A stretch of DNA of 64,000 nucleotides from Gentiana macrophylla (Eukaryota > Streptophyta > Magnoliopsida > Gentianales > Gentianaceae), in assembly GCA_026214975.1 (NCBI GenBank), contig CM047807.1, positions 65,575,824-65,639,823 of the forward strand, read 5' to 3'. Positions within the stretch are counted from its first letter, which is position 1, and each line of letters starts with the position of its first letter. The notes under the pieces were generated by a model. The model saw only the letters and a program-made list of their open reading frames with translations, was not told where the DNA came from and searched no databases. A program made the position numbers and the translations under genes. Of this stretch, positions 23,697-34,999 are shown piece after piece.

Positions 23697-24055
23697 TGGA
23701 TAACAATCAGTATGCTTGGACAATGTTGATGTGTTCTGTTGATCGTTTTGATGAGTATAAGCGTAGAATGCAGACTAATCTAGCTGCAACACATGATGAA
23801 ATGATGGATGTGCTGACCGATAGACCTCTTGAGATAACTAAAGTTATAACTGTTGATGGCCAAAATTAGACAATCCCGAAGCCAAAGAATGAATGGGGTG
23901 CTGAAGATAGAAAAGGGGAAAACCTGAACAACATTGCTATTGACATTATCTATAGAACTTTAGATAGCAATATGTACATGAAGGTGAAAGATTTCATGAC
24001 TGCCAAAGAAATATGGGAGAAACTTCAACTCATTTGTGAAGGCACTGATGCAATC
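23697..24055 (+). pseudogene. gag: Element A gag, N-terminal part interrupted by element B
   Basis: Starts MDNNQYAWTMLMCSVDRFDEYKRRM, followed by THDEMMDVLTDRP. An in-frame stop lies at 23867-23869, after which the frame resumes KNEWGAEDRKGENLNNIA and TAKEIWEKLQLICEGTDAI. This is the Sirevirus-type Gag N-terminal domain. Coding is cut at 24055 by the LTR of element B and resumes at 55967 with ENKINVGKQKF. Gag would assemble virus-like particles. Confidence 0.92.
24051..24055. repeat. Left target-site duplication of element B
   Basis: CAATC, the last codons of the interrupted gag; the right partner is AAATC at 55967-55971 (4 of 5 bases match), and the gag reading continues across. Confidence 0.8.
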
Positions 24056-25342
24056 TGTTGGTCACAGAGAAGGGTAAAACTATAGTCAGATAGGGGGTGA
24101 ATGACTATAGTGGAGTTTCAAAAACATTTCTTATGTTTAAAAGCTCTTGGGCAGCGGATATGTCCCTTTTTAAATGTTGGTTCAAAGTAGATTATGCAAT
24201 CACATATATAATATGCAATGAATTAAAGTGCTATAAGTAAATTGCTGAAAGTAAATAGACACAATGGTTTATAGTGGTTTAGGGTGGTGTAATCCCTTAA
24301 TCCACTCTTCTCATGTGATGATTGGAGGAATTCACTATTGTTTTCATAGATACAATAGTTAGATTGTCCTTGGCTACACAAGCTTCACAATCTTCCAGAC
24401 TATCACTCCCTGGCTACAAAAGCTTCAGCGACTCAGTCTCTATCACTGCTTATTGAGAACAAATCATTCAGCAGCTATCACAATGATTGCACTCCTTCTC
24501 AGATTCCTCTGAGTCAATTACTTCAGTTGATGTGAATTGGATTCACAGACTTGTGATCAATCTTAGTGCTTGATGTGGAATTTGAGCTCTATTTTATGAG
24601 TTGATCTCTAGATGTTTGTTTTGAGTACAGATAAAAGGCTCTTCGAATTGACAGAGTTTCAACTTCTTTCTTATCAGATCCAATCGCTGTCTTTCCTGTC
24701 TGTCAATGCCTTTTATTTATAGCCTTGATAATCATTGATTTGAATTTCCATCCGTTGGCTATTTAATGTGGAGAATAATCCTTGATTTGATTCTTGATTC
24801 CCTCATAATTATATTCTCCTTGATTTCAGTGATCAGATTTCTTTCTCAAACGTCTATCAAAAAATCCAGCCTTGATTGATACTCAATTGATTGTGCATTT
24901 AATGCGAGATCTTCATCATTTGAAATCTGAGCAAGTAAAGTTTACTTGGCTGTTCCTTGAACGGTTGAGTAATACTTCTGACTTGGCTGTTTGGTTCTTT
25001 CTTCACTGCTTCATTATCACTCAACCGATAGTCAGTTCACTATGCCGGTTTACTGCATTCTTATTTTCTTTGATCTTTTAGGTACTTCTTGTACTTCACT
25101 GATCCTTGATTTGGGTGAGATTAGTGTACACCATATTCGAAAATGTATTTCATTATTTGAATTATAACTTAGACTTATCCAAGGTCATCACAGACTTCCT
25201 TGGTTATAAGTCAGACCATATTGTCTTCATGCTTCTCTGCTGGTACTTGGCTGGCTTCACTCTGCCGGATTTCTGTTTTACTTTTCTATCATACCTACTA
25301 GTACAATACTTGTCTGACTCAACTTATACAACATTTCAGACT
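24056..25342 (-). repeat. 3' LTR of element B, truncated at its PPT side
   Basis: Aligns with 54602-55870 of the other LTR but lacks the outer 96 bp (equivalent of 55871-55966), so it joins the PPT without the expected TG start. A minus-strand TATA box sits at about 24711-24722. Confidence 0.88.
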
Positions 25343-25358
25343 AATTTCCCCATTTTTG
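25343..25358 (-). other. Polypurine tract of element B
   Basis: The minus strand reads TTTGGCATCATCAAAAATGGGGAAATT, very close to the PPT context of element C (37530-37553). Confidence 0.8.
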
Positions 25359-25488
25359 ATGATGCCAAACCCCTCATAAGCTTGAACATAAGTGTACAAA
25401 ATTTTTCATAGTAATCAACAGAATAAAACCTAGAAATTTTATTCATCCATTCAAGGGCAATAAGATATTGCATCTTTTTCAAAACAAA

Positions 25489-26150
25489 TCAAAGGCATAG
25501 AATTAATTTAACAAGATTTATTAGAGGACTACTTCTTCTTTTCTTCAAACCTGATGCCCTTGCCTTTGATGCCCTTGCCCTTGATGCCCTTGCCCTTGTT
25601 TGTTGGGCTTTCCTTCTTTCCCTTGGAGCTTTCAGGCTTGCAACTCCTTTCCCCCTTTTTTCCATCACCAAACCTTTCTTTCAAAATTTTGTTGGCTGCC
25701 CAGATTCTGGTAGGGGGCCAAATCTTTCCTCAATAATTTTGTTTGTGGCCCCAGTCACATTGAGTAAGGTGTTGAGTTGCTGGCTAGAGTAATCCATAAT
25801 CTCATCCACATGGTGAAGTTGTTGGGTGTGAGCATTCAAAGTATTCACCAATGGTTTGAGATTTTCGTCAATCTATTCAGCTAGAAATTCAAGATTCGTT
25901 TGGACATGATAGGGAATGAGATGCTGTAGGTTGGAAAGTAAGTTGCCCTGTTTCTCCATCATCTCATCTTGAACCTTAATGTGACTGATGACGGCCTCAA
26001 TTTTGTGATTTAAGGAGGTTGCATCACTCCGTAAAGTATTATTCAGATTTTGCCTGCTTTGATATTGCCTTTTCCTGTCCACAATTTGGGGTTGAATATC
26101 CATATTGGAGATTCTCTCTAAATTGTCACCCAAAGCGTAATCTCGTTTCT
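25489..26150 (-). pseudogene. Element B ORF3, C-terminal remnant
   Basis: Minus-strand frame from LGDNLERISNMDIQ through an alpha-helical segment (IEAVISHIKVQDEMMEKQGN, then LIPYHVQTNLEFLAE) with heptad-like spacing. A stop separates it from HTQQLHHVDEIMDYSSQQLN. It ends in a basic tail built on a 15-bp repeat (25554-25600). It lies between RNase H and the PPT, the site of the additional frame of Sireviruses. The N-terminal portion is missing or displaced by H. Function unknown; a coiled-coil role is inferred. Confidence 0.6.
25553..25600. repeat. 15-bp tandem repeat, three units
   Basis: Plus-strand unit GATGCCCTTGCCCTT, repeated three times. All three minus-strand frames are open through it and encode KGKGI-, RARAS- or QGQGH-type pentapeptide repeats. 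Confidence 0.8.
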
Positions 26151-27271
26151 GTTTAAGGTGGGTTCACCGAAAACTCAACGATTTATCTAAGTGGGATTCA
26201 CCGAGATTCCATCACTAAAATCGTAACGATTGACAAAACCTGGGTCCTCGGGTTTTATAATTAGCTACTTATTATTTAAGTACCACATATTAAATTAAAA
26301 AGCATTCATACTAATTATTCGAGTTATACACCTCTACTTTAATTCCAAATTAAAAAGCTACGTGTATGCATTGGAGTGGAATCATGAAGATGCAAATCAT
26401 GGCTATTTTCCGGTTTTAAGCACGTAATCTTGATCAAACACAAAATTATACCGAAAAGTAAACACCGAGATGGACCGTTGGTACCCCCGACTAACTATTT
26501 TCTAAGGAAAAGTAAAACTTATACTATGTCTTCGAGTCTTGATCTTCGAATCTTGAACTCGAACCGCCGGATCACGAACCACGAACACCCGAGAGGAGAA
26601 AGGTTTTTTTTTTAATTAAATAAAACAAATATTATTATAATTATCAAAAACCCTTTTAAATTTTTTTATATTTTTTTATTTATTTTTATTAACATGACAC
26701 TGCTGTGTCCAGATTATTTACCATATATTTTTTTTTTCTATAATTGCAGCCGAAAGGCTGTTTGTTAAAGTAGAAAAAAAAAATTTGCATGCAGCCGCAT
26801 AAAAAACCCTAGCCGCATGCAATGTTTATTGAAAAACATACTTATAGCGACGCTTTTTAGCGTCGCAGAAAGTCCTGTATCAGTTTTTATTATAAAAAAA
26901 AACAGGTTTTTAACCGTTTCTCCTCATTCATACCTTGGGTTTCACCTCGATCTTCAATTTTTAGCTCTTCATCTTTTCGAGCCCGGAACATCAAAATTAC
27001 AATAAAAGATGCTACTTTTACATATTTCGAAAATTGCATAATTAAAGATACAAATCTTATGCTCAATTGTTACTAAAAAATGGAGCTACAAAATAGATCT
27101 ACGGGTAAACAATACCAACTCCAATCCATCTCTTCAACCACAACATTCACAAGCATACAACATGATGAAATTTCGAATTTTACCAACAAAAAAAGACGAA
27201 ATAAAAACACCTAAAACATGTTTTTTCACTCCAAGATCTAAAATTCATATACTTTGATCGTTAGATCAAAG
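26151..27271 (-). other. Internal sequence of element H, no gene recognised
   Basis: AT-rich with several poly-A/T runs. It holds a perfect 8-bp hairpin with a 4-nt loop (GCGACGCT/AGCGTCGC, 26847-26866) and an inverted pair around GCATGC (about 26788-26822). No retrotransposon domain could be read on either strand. Confidence 0.5.
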
Positions 27272-27285
27272 GCTCCGATACCACT
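27272..27285 (-). other. Primer-binding site of element H
   Basis: The minus strand reads AAGTGGTATCGGAGCC, one change from TGGTATCAGAGC, directly before the LTR edge. Confidence 0.7.
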
Positions 27286-27301
27286 TATTAGATGTAATAT
27301 C
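27286..27301 (-). repeat. Element H LTR, inner 16 bp left of element C
   Basis: TATTAGATGTAATATC continues as GTCGGATCAATC at 39311 once element C and one ATATC copy are removed; the start should be TGTTAG by comparison with the CTAACA at the other end. Confidence 0.65.
27297..27301. repeat. Left target-site duplication of element C
   Basis: ATATC, repeated exactly at 39306-39310. Confidence 0.95.
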
Positions 27302-29048
27302 TGTTGGAAATAAAATTTATGTTTTGATGATAATTCATCTTATTTATTCAAAGTATTATCTTAACCTCATTGATGAAGTGATGAAGCTAGCTGTTATAGC
27401 GAAAAGCTAAAAGATGTCTAGAACTGGATGTTTAGGTTTTACTAGAGTCTGATATTTGTATAGGTTACATCATACAAGCACTGTAATAGTTAGTGTGTCG
27501 TAAAACTGAAAACTGGAAGTCATTTAGAAAACTGGAAATAATCAAGATAAACAAACTGACTCAGGATACACCAATATGAAAACTGAAGAAGATAAGTTAT
27601 TTGAGGACCTGAGACTCGGTTGGCTTATCTGGAAAAATGAAGAACCGAGGGTCACGCAGACTTCGATTCTTGAAGATTGAAGAAGCGAGGTTCAAACTCG
27701 ATTATGAAGACTATGTCGAGATCGTAAAAGTTAGACTTCGGGCAAGATTGTGGTGACTGAACTAACTTTATGGATCTTGTATGAAGACCTTAGAATCAAA
27801 AGGACAATGAATTCTTAGAAGACAATGAGTCATTGTGTACTCTGATTAAGTCAATTATAATCAGATGAAAAACTGGAGTACTAAATCTCGATTAACGCTC
27901 CAAGTCGAGTCAAAAAATCGACAAGTGATAATATCGATATAAAAGCGATAAGAAACTCGATTTTATATGTACATCATCCGAAAAAGCGATAAATACGATC
28001 GAGCGTTATAAAGGATGCAATTTTATTGGATGAGTTCTTGACACACAATGAGCGGTCGAAAAAATATATCCGTTACAAGATAGACGTTGATACAATTCGA
28101 ATTCAAGCCAAAAGAACGTTGGACCTCACACTATAAATAGAGGACTTTGCACCAAGGGTTATATACAAAGATTTAACAGAATTACAAGCATATATGTGCC
28201 TTAGTCTTTTTATTCAAATTGCTATCATCTCTGCGCTATAACAAGATCATATCTAGAATTTCTTCAAATGTTCAAGCTACAAAGAATTTATCAAGAATCA
28301 TACACTTTGGAGAACCACAAACAAGAATCAATTCATTGATTCTCAACCAACTTTGATTCTATATCAAAGGTTTAGATCGTGAAACAAACCGGAAGGTTTT
28401 GTCAAGGGCAGATTGTTGCAAGTAGTCAGGCAGATCACTGTGTTTGTGGTGGTAGGTGGTGAAGAGGCAATTCAACACTCCAAGGACCAGTGTTCAAGCA
28501 AATGAAGAGCAGCAATTCTACCTGTTCTACAACTATTTAGATAGTGAAGCTAGGGATTAGCCAAGGACTATTGTTTAAAACTTTTTGTAACAGTTCACCT
28601 CAAGAAGTTCTAGTGGAATTTTCCTCTGCACCACAGGGGAAGAGATGACGTAAAAGATTACACCACCTGGAACCTCTATAATATTCACCTTATTTACTTT
28701 ACGCATTTATTTATTTACTCAGCATTTACTTACAATATTTTGATAATTAATTGTTATACACTTCACAGTTCACAAACAGACATTCATCAGAAATCAGTTT
28801 ACCACACTCAGCATTCATAAAAGAATAACAAGATCAAGAAAAAGGCTAGAAATATATCCGCTGCCGGTTGACTCAGCTTTTGCTTAAATCAGTTTGACTT
28901 AATCTCAGCTCAGTCAGCTTAACTCCACACAAGTTTTAACTGAACCTTAATTTATTTAAATTCAGTTTAGGAAAGTTTTTGGTGACAAGTTTATTCACCC
29001 CCCCTCCCCTCCCTCTAAACTTGTGTTAGCCTTTCCAAGGGACCAACA
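27302..29048 (+). repeat. 5' LTR of element C, 1747 bp
   Basis: TGTTGGAAATAAAA...GGGACCAACA. It contains TATAAATAGAGGACT at about 28132, presumed promoter. Nearly colinear with 37554-39305. Confidence 0.96.
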
Positions 29049-29050
29049 AT

Positions 29051-29062
29051 TGGTATCAGAGC
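29051..29062 (+). other. Primer-binding site of element C
   Basis: TGGTATCAGAGC, perfect, two bases after the LTR. Confidence 0.95.
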
Positions 29063-29165
29063 AGTGTTTCTTTGACAAGATATCATTTGCTCTATATCTC
29101 CTCTAGTTGATCTGATTTGAAAGCTCAGTTCCAGCAAATTTACTATCAGTCTTCACTCACTCACA

Positions 29166-30334
29166 ATGGATAACAATCAATATGCGAGACAGATGCTTAT
29201 GTGCAATATGGGCCAGATTTGATGAATATAAGCGTCGAATCGCAGGCTTTTCTAGCGACTACTCATAATGAAATGATGGATGTACTCACCGATGGACCAA
29301 TTTAGATCACTCACATACAAATTGTTGGTGGAGAGCAAGTTCGAGTTGCAAAGCCCAAATCCGAATGGACTAGTGATGATCGCAAGCGAAACAATCTCAA
29401 CAATGTTGATATGGATTTTATCCTCAGAACTCTTGACAGCAAAATGTACTTAAAGGTGAAAGAATGCACAATTTCCAAGGAAATGTGGGACAAACTACAA
29501 CTTGTTTGTGAAGGCAATTCAATCAAGGAAAACAAAATTTACATTTGCAAAACAAAAGTTTGAGAATTTCAAGATGAAATCATGAGAGACCATTGACCAA
29601 ATGGAAACAAGATTCAGTGCTATCATGGATGAATTAAATCTACACAAGATTGAATACTCAAAGAAAGTAATCAATACAAGAATCTTGAATGCATTACCAA
29701 TGTGCTGGAAAATGAAGGTCATTGCTATAGAAGAATCTAGAAGACTTGACATAGAGGATTCATTCAAAATCTTCTCAAATTTGAAAGCTTTTGAATTCAG
29801 TGAAGATCTTACAAGTACAGCTGCAATAATCAAAGCTCTGGAAGAACCAAAGACCACATCACTTGCAGCAGCATCAAATGACAATCAAGAAAACTCATCA
29901 AGCAATCTTCATGAATTGGATGAGATGGAAGAACAGATGGCTCTAATGATGAACAAAATTTGAAGAATGGACACCCAGTCACTCAGAAGTTCATCAAGAG
30001 GACTCCTGAGAAAAGAAAATATGATGAATATCTCTGTTTCAACTACAAGAAACCTGGACATTATAAAGCTGAGTTTCCAGAACTGACCACGAAGACTCCT
30101 ACAAGAAGAATTGGTAGAAGTGCACTCCTTGCTGGAGATGAGTCAGATTATGAAGCTGGTACTAAAAGACTATCAAATGACACAGCTTTAATGGCACACA
30201 TGGAAGACCCAAATGAGGTATGTGAATCCAATTCAAAATATTCTTCGCCTCAAATTTCCATGCAAAATGCATGTTCTTCGACTGCTGACTCCAATCCAAA
30301 AAATCTAGAATTAGAAGAAACTCTTGTGAATTGA
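29166..30334 (+). pseudogene. gag: Element C gag
   Basis: Starts MDNNQYARQMLMCNMG, shifts frame near 29215, and continues THNEMMDVLTDGP, AKPKSEWTSDDRK, ISKEMWDKLQLVCEGN, then the 29601-29963 frame (METRFSAIMDEL, RILNALPMCW, IAIEESRRLD). The zinc knuckle CFNYKKPGHYKAEFPE (about 30034-30080) has lost its second Cys (Tyr) and its last Cys (Phe), so it should not bind zinc or RNA in the usual way. An acidic, Ser-rich tail ends at the stop near 30334. Confidence 0.9.
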
Positions 30335-31195
30335 TTAATCACTAGTGACTATTCAAGTGGTTATGAATCAATTAAAAAGCGAAAGAGAATCTAATTCTTG
30401 AAGTTGAAAAATTGAAGTCTGAACTAAAAATGTTGAAAATGACTAAAGCGATAAAGAAAAGATTCGATGTCGACTACTACATCGCCGGCGATGAATCGAA
30501 TCATTTGCCCAATAAAGTTCGATTCTTCGGATTCAAATCGGAAAACCGTATGGAGTCAAGGCGGGTTTAGGATTTGATAAACGACAATCATCCAAGAATA
30601 GAACCGATAAAAAGTCTTGAACTAGTACCAAAATCGGTATTAAGTTTGTAGTGAACAACTACCACAAATCGAGAAAATTGATGAACCAAGTAAAGCCAGA
30701 TTATCATATAGGATAAATCGCTTTTCAAGAAAACAACCGGATCTACCAAAAGGGTAAACCAAATGGGAGATCACCAGTATCTCAAGAAAACCGAACTTGA
30801 AATCAACTACCAGGTCCACAAAACCAATCAAGTCAAGAACCGAGAAAAGTTTCAATCAAAGTAAATCCAAGAATGTTAATCATTCAAAGATTCACACATT
30901 CAGGGGGAAAGGAAGACTATACCCCACTAATGATGATTGGAATTTTACTGCATCTACTAATAAAATTGATAATAGCATTCATTCCAGACATAAAACTTAT
31001 CACAAGTTTCAGTCCAAAACTCAGCAGAGAGCTAAGCTCAGCTCTCAGCAAAAGCCCCTGTACCAAGGTCAGTCCAGACCTCAGTACAAAAGGAATGATG
31101 GTTATTATTCAAGTTTTAATAGAAAGCATGATGGAAATAAATTTCAGTCAAAAGATCTGAGAGATCATATAAATAAGACACAGTCCAAACATTGA
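30335..31195 (+). pseudogene. Element C gag C-terminal/gag-pol junction, heavily altered
   Basis: Continues the Gag C-terminal region: basic, Q/S/K-rich, with YKRNDGYYSSFNRKHDGNKF near 31090. In the segment 30430-30800 the sequence is unusually rich in CGA/TCG/GCG where the sister element A has CAG or CTG. That segment has no readable frame. It probably contains residual assembly error. Confidence 0.6.
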
Positions 31196-31329
31196 CACTA
31201 TAGGAGTGTGGCTTATATATATGAAAACAACTGCAACAATACCCGAAGAATACCTAAAGGATATATCCCCAGAGTTGTACTGACAACTGACCCCCATGGA
31301 CCCAAACTGAGTTGGATACCTAAAATTAT

Positions 31330-32266
31330 TTAATTTTTATTGAAGGATATATGGTACTTTAACAGTGGTTGCTCTAGGCACATGACAAAGAGTAAATACT
31401 GTCTCAGTAATTTTATTGCAAAAGACGGACCAAAGGTTAATTTTGGAAGTAAAGACAAACCTGGATACACCAAAGGTTATGGCACCTTAATCAGGAAGGG
31501 ACTTACAATCAAGAATGTATCTTATGTAGAAGGATTACACTACAATCTACTTAGCACCAGTCAATTCTGTGATATGGGATACAAAGTTACTTTTGACAAA
31601 GAATTCTGCGTTGTCGTCAGTGAATCAGCTTATCAAGTTGTTTTAGCCGGAAGAAGAAAAGAGAATATGTATGTAGTAAAAGCGGACAACGACCGTTCTT
31701 TGAAACTTGTTTGCTTGTGCATACCAAATTAGAAATCAGTTGGCTATGGCACAAGAAACTGAGTCATCTTAACTTTGATGACATCAACACACTTGTTAAG
31801 AAATAGTTAGTCATTAGACTACTGGAAATCTCATATAATAAGGACAGCTTATGTGATGCTTGTCAACAAGGAATGCAAACAAAATCAAGTTTCAAGACCA
31901 AGTCTCAGCATTCAACAACCAAACATCTGGAACTACTACACATGGATTTATTTGGACCTATTACACCAATTAGTATCAGTGGAAAGAAGTATGCATTGGT
32001 AGTAGTAGATGATTTTTCAAGGTACACTTGGGTAATCTTCTTAACCAAGAAAAGTGAAACCAAGCAAAGACTTACAAAATTACTCAAGAGACTTCAAAAT
32101 CAGTTGTAAAAATAAGATCAGATAAGGGAACTGAATTCCTCAACAGTGTGATTATTGAATATTGTGAAGAAAATGGTGTTTTACACCAACTTGCTACCAC
32201 ATGAACACCTCAACTAAATGGTGTAGCTGAAAGAAGAAACAGAACACTCAAAGAAGCAGGAAGGAC
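31330..32266 (+). pseudogene. pol: Element C protease and integrase N-terminal half
   Basis: Protease WYFNSGCSRHMTKSKYCLSN (about 31350-31410) has Asn where the catalytic Asp of DSG should be. The GAG-pre-integrase domain follows with LWHKKLSHLNFDDIN and CDACQQG, the HHCC zinc finger. The integrase core retains LLHMDLFGP (first Asp, about 31940) and VVDDFSRYTW. After about 32110 a frameshift breaks the second strand, where RSDKGTEFLNS can still be read, and a stop interrupts at about 32203. Confidence 0.9.
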
Positions 32267-32267
32267 T

Positions 32268-33038
32268 ATGATCTGTGAAGCAAAACCACCTGAAAGATAT
32301 TGGGCAGAAGCAGTTAACACAGCTTGTTACACACAAAACAGAGCTCTCATGAACATAAGGCATGAGAATACCCCTTATGAAATTTGGAATGGAAGAAAAC
32401 CAAATGTTTGCTACTTTCACGCTTTTGGAAGCAAATGTTTCATACACAACAATGGGAAGGATCAACTTCATGTTTTTCAACCCAAAGCTGATGAAGGAAT
32501 TTTTCTAGGATACTCAAGTGTCAGCAAAGCTTTTAGAGTACTAAATAAAAGGACACTCAAGCATGAAGAATCAATACACGTGGTATTTGATGAACCAAAC
32601 TTCCCTGGTGAAACAACTGAAGAAAGACCAGAACCAGTTTCTCAGTCTCAGTTACCAGTCTCACAAGAATCAGTTGTTGTTGACATTGGAAGACGACAAA
32701 TTTCAGAATGTTTAGATCCAAATCAGTCTCAGTTTCCAACTACTCAACAAACCACAGCAGAACTACATGTTTCTGATCCAATTGAAGAAATTCAAGAACC
32801 AGCTCTTGAAGAACTAGTCGAACAAAATATAGATCCTTTGATGCAAGCACCCACGTATCAATGGATAAGAGATCACCCTGAAGAACAAGTTATTGGTGAT
32901 ACTCAAACTGGCGTGCAGACAAGACATCAACTAGATGCAATGATTGCTTGTTTTCTATCTCAATCTAAACCTAAGGAAATAGAAGAAGCTTTGAAAGATC
33001 CATATTGGATATTAGCTATGCAAGAAGAACTGAATTAG
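32268..33038 (+). CDS. pol: Element C integrase C-terminus and linker, open 256-codon frame
   Basis: Begins inside the integrase after the catalytic Glu helix (AERRNRTLKEAGRTMICEAKPPERYWAEAVN spans the start) and runs through YFHAFGSKCFIHN, IFLGYSSVSKAFRVLNKRTLKHEESIHVVFDE. It then passes through a P/E/Q-rich linker into WILAMQEELN at the start of RT, where a stop codon ends it. It is a polyprotein fragment, not an independent gene. Confidence 0.8.
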   Translation: MICEAKPPERYWAEAVNTACYTQNRALMNIRHENTPYEIWNGRKPNVCYFHAFGSKCFIHNNGKDQLHVFQPKADEGIFLGYSSVSKAFRVLNKRTLKHEESIHVVFDEPNFPGETTEERPEPVSQSQLPVSQESVVVDIGRRQISECLDPNQSQFPTTQQTTAELHVSDPIEEIQEPALEELVEQNIDPLMQAPTYQWIRDHPEEQVIGDTQTGVQTRHQLDAMIACFLSQSKPKEIEEALKDPYWILAMQEELN

Positions 33039-33890
33039 TTTGAAAGAAATCAAGTATAGGAATTGGTAGAAAGACTAGCTCATGTGAATATCATTGGAAC
33101 CAAATGGGTTTTCAGAAACAAACTTGATGAAGATGGGAATATCATCAGAAACAAAGCTAGACTTATAGCTAAAGGATACTCGCAAGCAGAAGGCATAGAC
33201 TTTGATGAAACCTACGCACCAGCTGCAAGATTAGAAGCAATCAGACTATTTCTTGCCTTTACAGCTCATAAGAAATTCAAAGTTTACCAGATGGATGTTA
33301 AAAGCACATTCTTGAATGGAATTCTTGAAGAAGAAGTATATGTTCAACAACCACCTGGATTTGAAATCAAAGATCAAGCTGATAAAGTTTTCAGATTAAG
33401 GAAAGCTCTTTATGGACTAAAACAAGCACCAAGAGGTTGGTATGAAACTCTATCTCCGTTTCTAGTAGAAAATGCATTCATCAAAAGGACTATAGACAAA
33501 ACATTGTTCAGAATGAAAAATGGTGAAAATACTCTACTTGTCCAAATTTATGTTGATGACATCATTTTTTGATCGGAAGATGAACAATTATGTGAGAAAT
33601 TTGCAAGTTTGATGAAAAGCAAATTCCAAATGACTATGATGGTAGAATTGAATTACTTCCTTGGATTACAAGTTAAACAATTAGATGATGGAATTTTCAT
33701 TCACCAAACCAAGTATACAAGAGAACTTATCAAAAAATTTGGTATGGAAAAATCATCTGGAATTTCTACACCAATGGGGACCAACATCAGATTAGATGAA
33801 GACAAAGAAGGCAAAGATGTTGATCAAGCACTTTACAGAAAGGATGATTGGAAGCTCACTCTATCTTACAGCAAGTAGGCCAGATATATC
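33039..33890 (+). pseudogene. pol: Element C reverse transcriptase
   Basis: After two stops (33039 and about 33057) the frame runs [50 protein letters not shown] (first catalytic Asp), [16 protein letters not shown] and YVDDIIF (about 33549-33569). A TGA directly after this box interrupts RT; the frame then continues LNYFLGLQVKQLDDGIF and GISTPMGTNIRL. A frameshift follows near 33840. The catalytic triad is still spelled out, but the protein is split. Confidence 0.93.
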
Positions 33891-34494
33891 ATTTACTGTT
33901 GGTGCATGTGCAAGATTTCAGTCAAAACCAAAGGAAATCCATCTCACAGTTGTGAGAAGAACATTAAAATAACTGAAAGATACAGATGGAGTTGGAATTT
34001 GGTATTCAAAAGAAGGAGAATTCAAACTAATATCATATTCAGACTTAGATTATGCTGGATGCAAAGTGGACAGGAAAAGCACATCAGGCACATGTCAGTT
34101 ACTAGGAAATAGACTTGTGTCATGGTTTAGCAAAAAGCAAAACTCAATCTCAACTTCTACAGCTGAAGCTGAATACATAGCAGCTGGAAGTTGTTGTGCT
34201 CATGTTTTATGGATTAGACAGCAATTAAGAGACTATGGGATAGAAGAAGGAATGATTCCCATAATGTGTGATAACACAAGTGCAATTGCAATCACTGATA
34301 ATCCAATTTTACACTCAAGGACAAAGCACATTGATGTGCGTCACCACTTCATAAGAGATCATGCAGAGAAAAAGGATATCATAGTTCTTTATGTACCTAC
34401 TGAAGATCAGTTGGCAGATATCTTTACAAAGCCATTGGACAAAGACAGATTTGCCAAACTAAGAACTGAATTGGGGATAATAAAAGTCAGTTGA
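33891..34494 (+). pseudogene. pol: Element C RNase H
   Basis: After a frameshifted lead (ISFTVGACARFQSKPKE around 33890), the frame from about 34036 reads [55 protein letters not shown], and ends DIFTKPLDKDRFAKLRTELGI-IKVS-stop at 34494. The four acidic active-site positions are present. It would remove the RNA template strand during reverse transcription. Confidence 0.93.
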
Positions 34495-34999
34495 AATCAG
34501 TTAAGCCAGAAATTCGTCAAGGGGATTAATCTTTGTTATCTTTGGAGTGCGCTCACTTAATGATTAGTCATTGACATCAACAATTTCAAACTGATCAACT
34601 AGAAATGACAGACTTTCTTGAAATCGACTAATTTGTGGCGAAAGTTACTTCTAAAAACTGACTTCAGTCTCAGTTTCTATCCCAGTCAACTTAAGTCAAA
34701 GGTTGACAAGATAAAAGCGACAGCGGTTATATCGCATTTAATTACTACAGTTCTTTTTGTCAGAATATTGCGTGTACACCCCACGACTGTCAGAACAGTG
34801 CATACATTGGTTACCCAAACCATCATGGAATTTGAAAAGTTGTACTACTCAAACCGCCAATATATCCCACCTATTTATTCAACCCTCGTTCACACTATTT
34901 TCAATCGAATTTCAAATTCTTCGTCTCTTTCCTAAAAGCAGAATCAGACTCTTATAATACTTTCCTCTCAAAAATCAATTTTTGTGTTCACACCCAAAT
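34495..34999 (+). other. Pol-ORF3 spacer of element C
   Basis: Non-coding. Contains a block CAAGGGGATTAATCTTTG...GCTCACTTAATGATTAGTCATTG (34515-34575) that is conserved, and duplicated, at the same place in element A. A TATTTATTC element (about 34870) and a C/T-rich leader precede the ORF3 start. Confidence 0.6.

Noticed and set aside
24056..25342. Interpretation as a solo LTR inserted in gag of element A
   Set aside because: The matching LTR at 54602-55966, the PPT beside it and the minus-strand gag-pol between show it is the 3' LTR of element B; gag of A resumes only after 55966.
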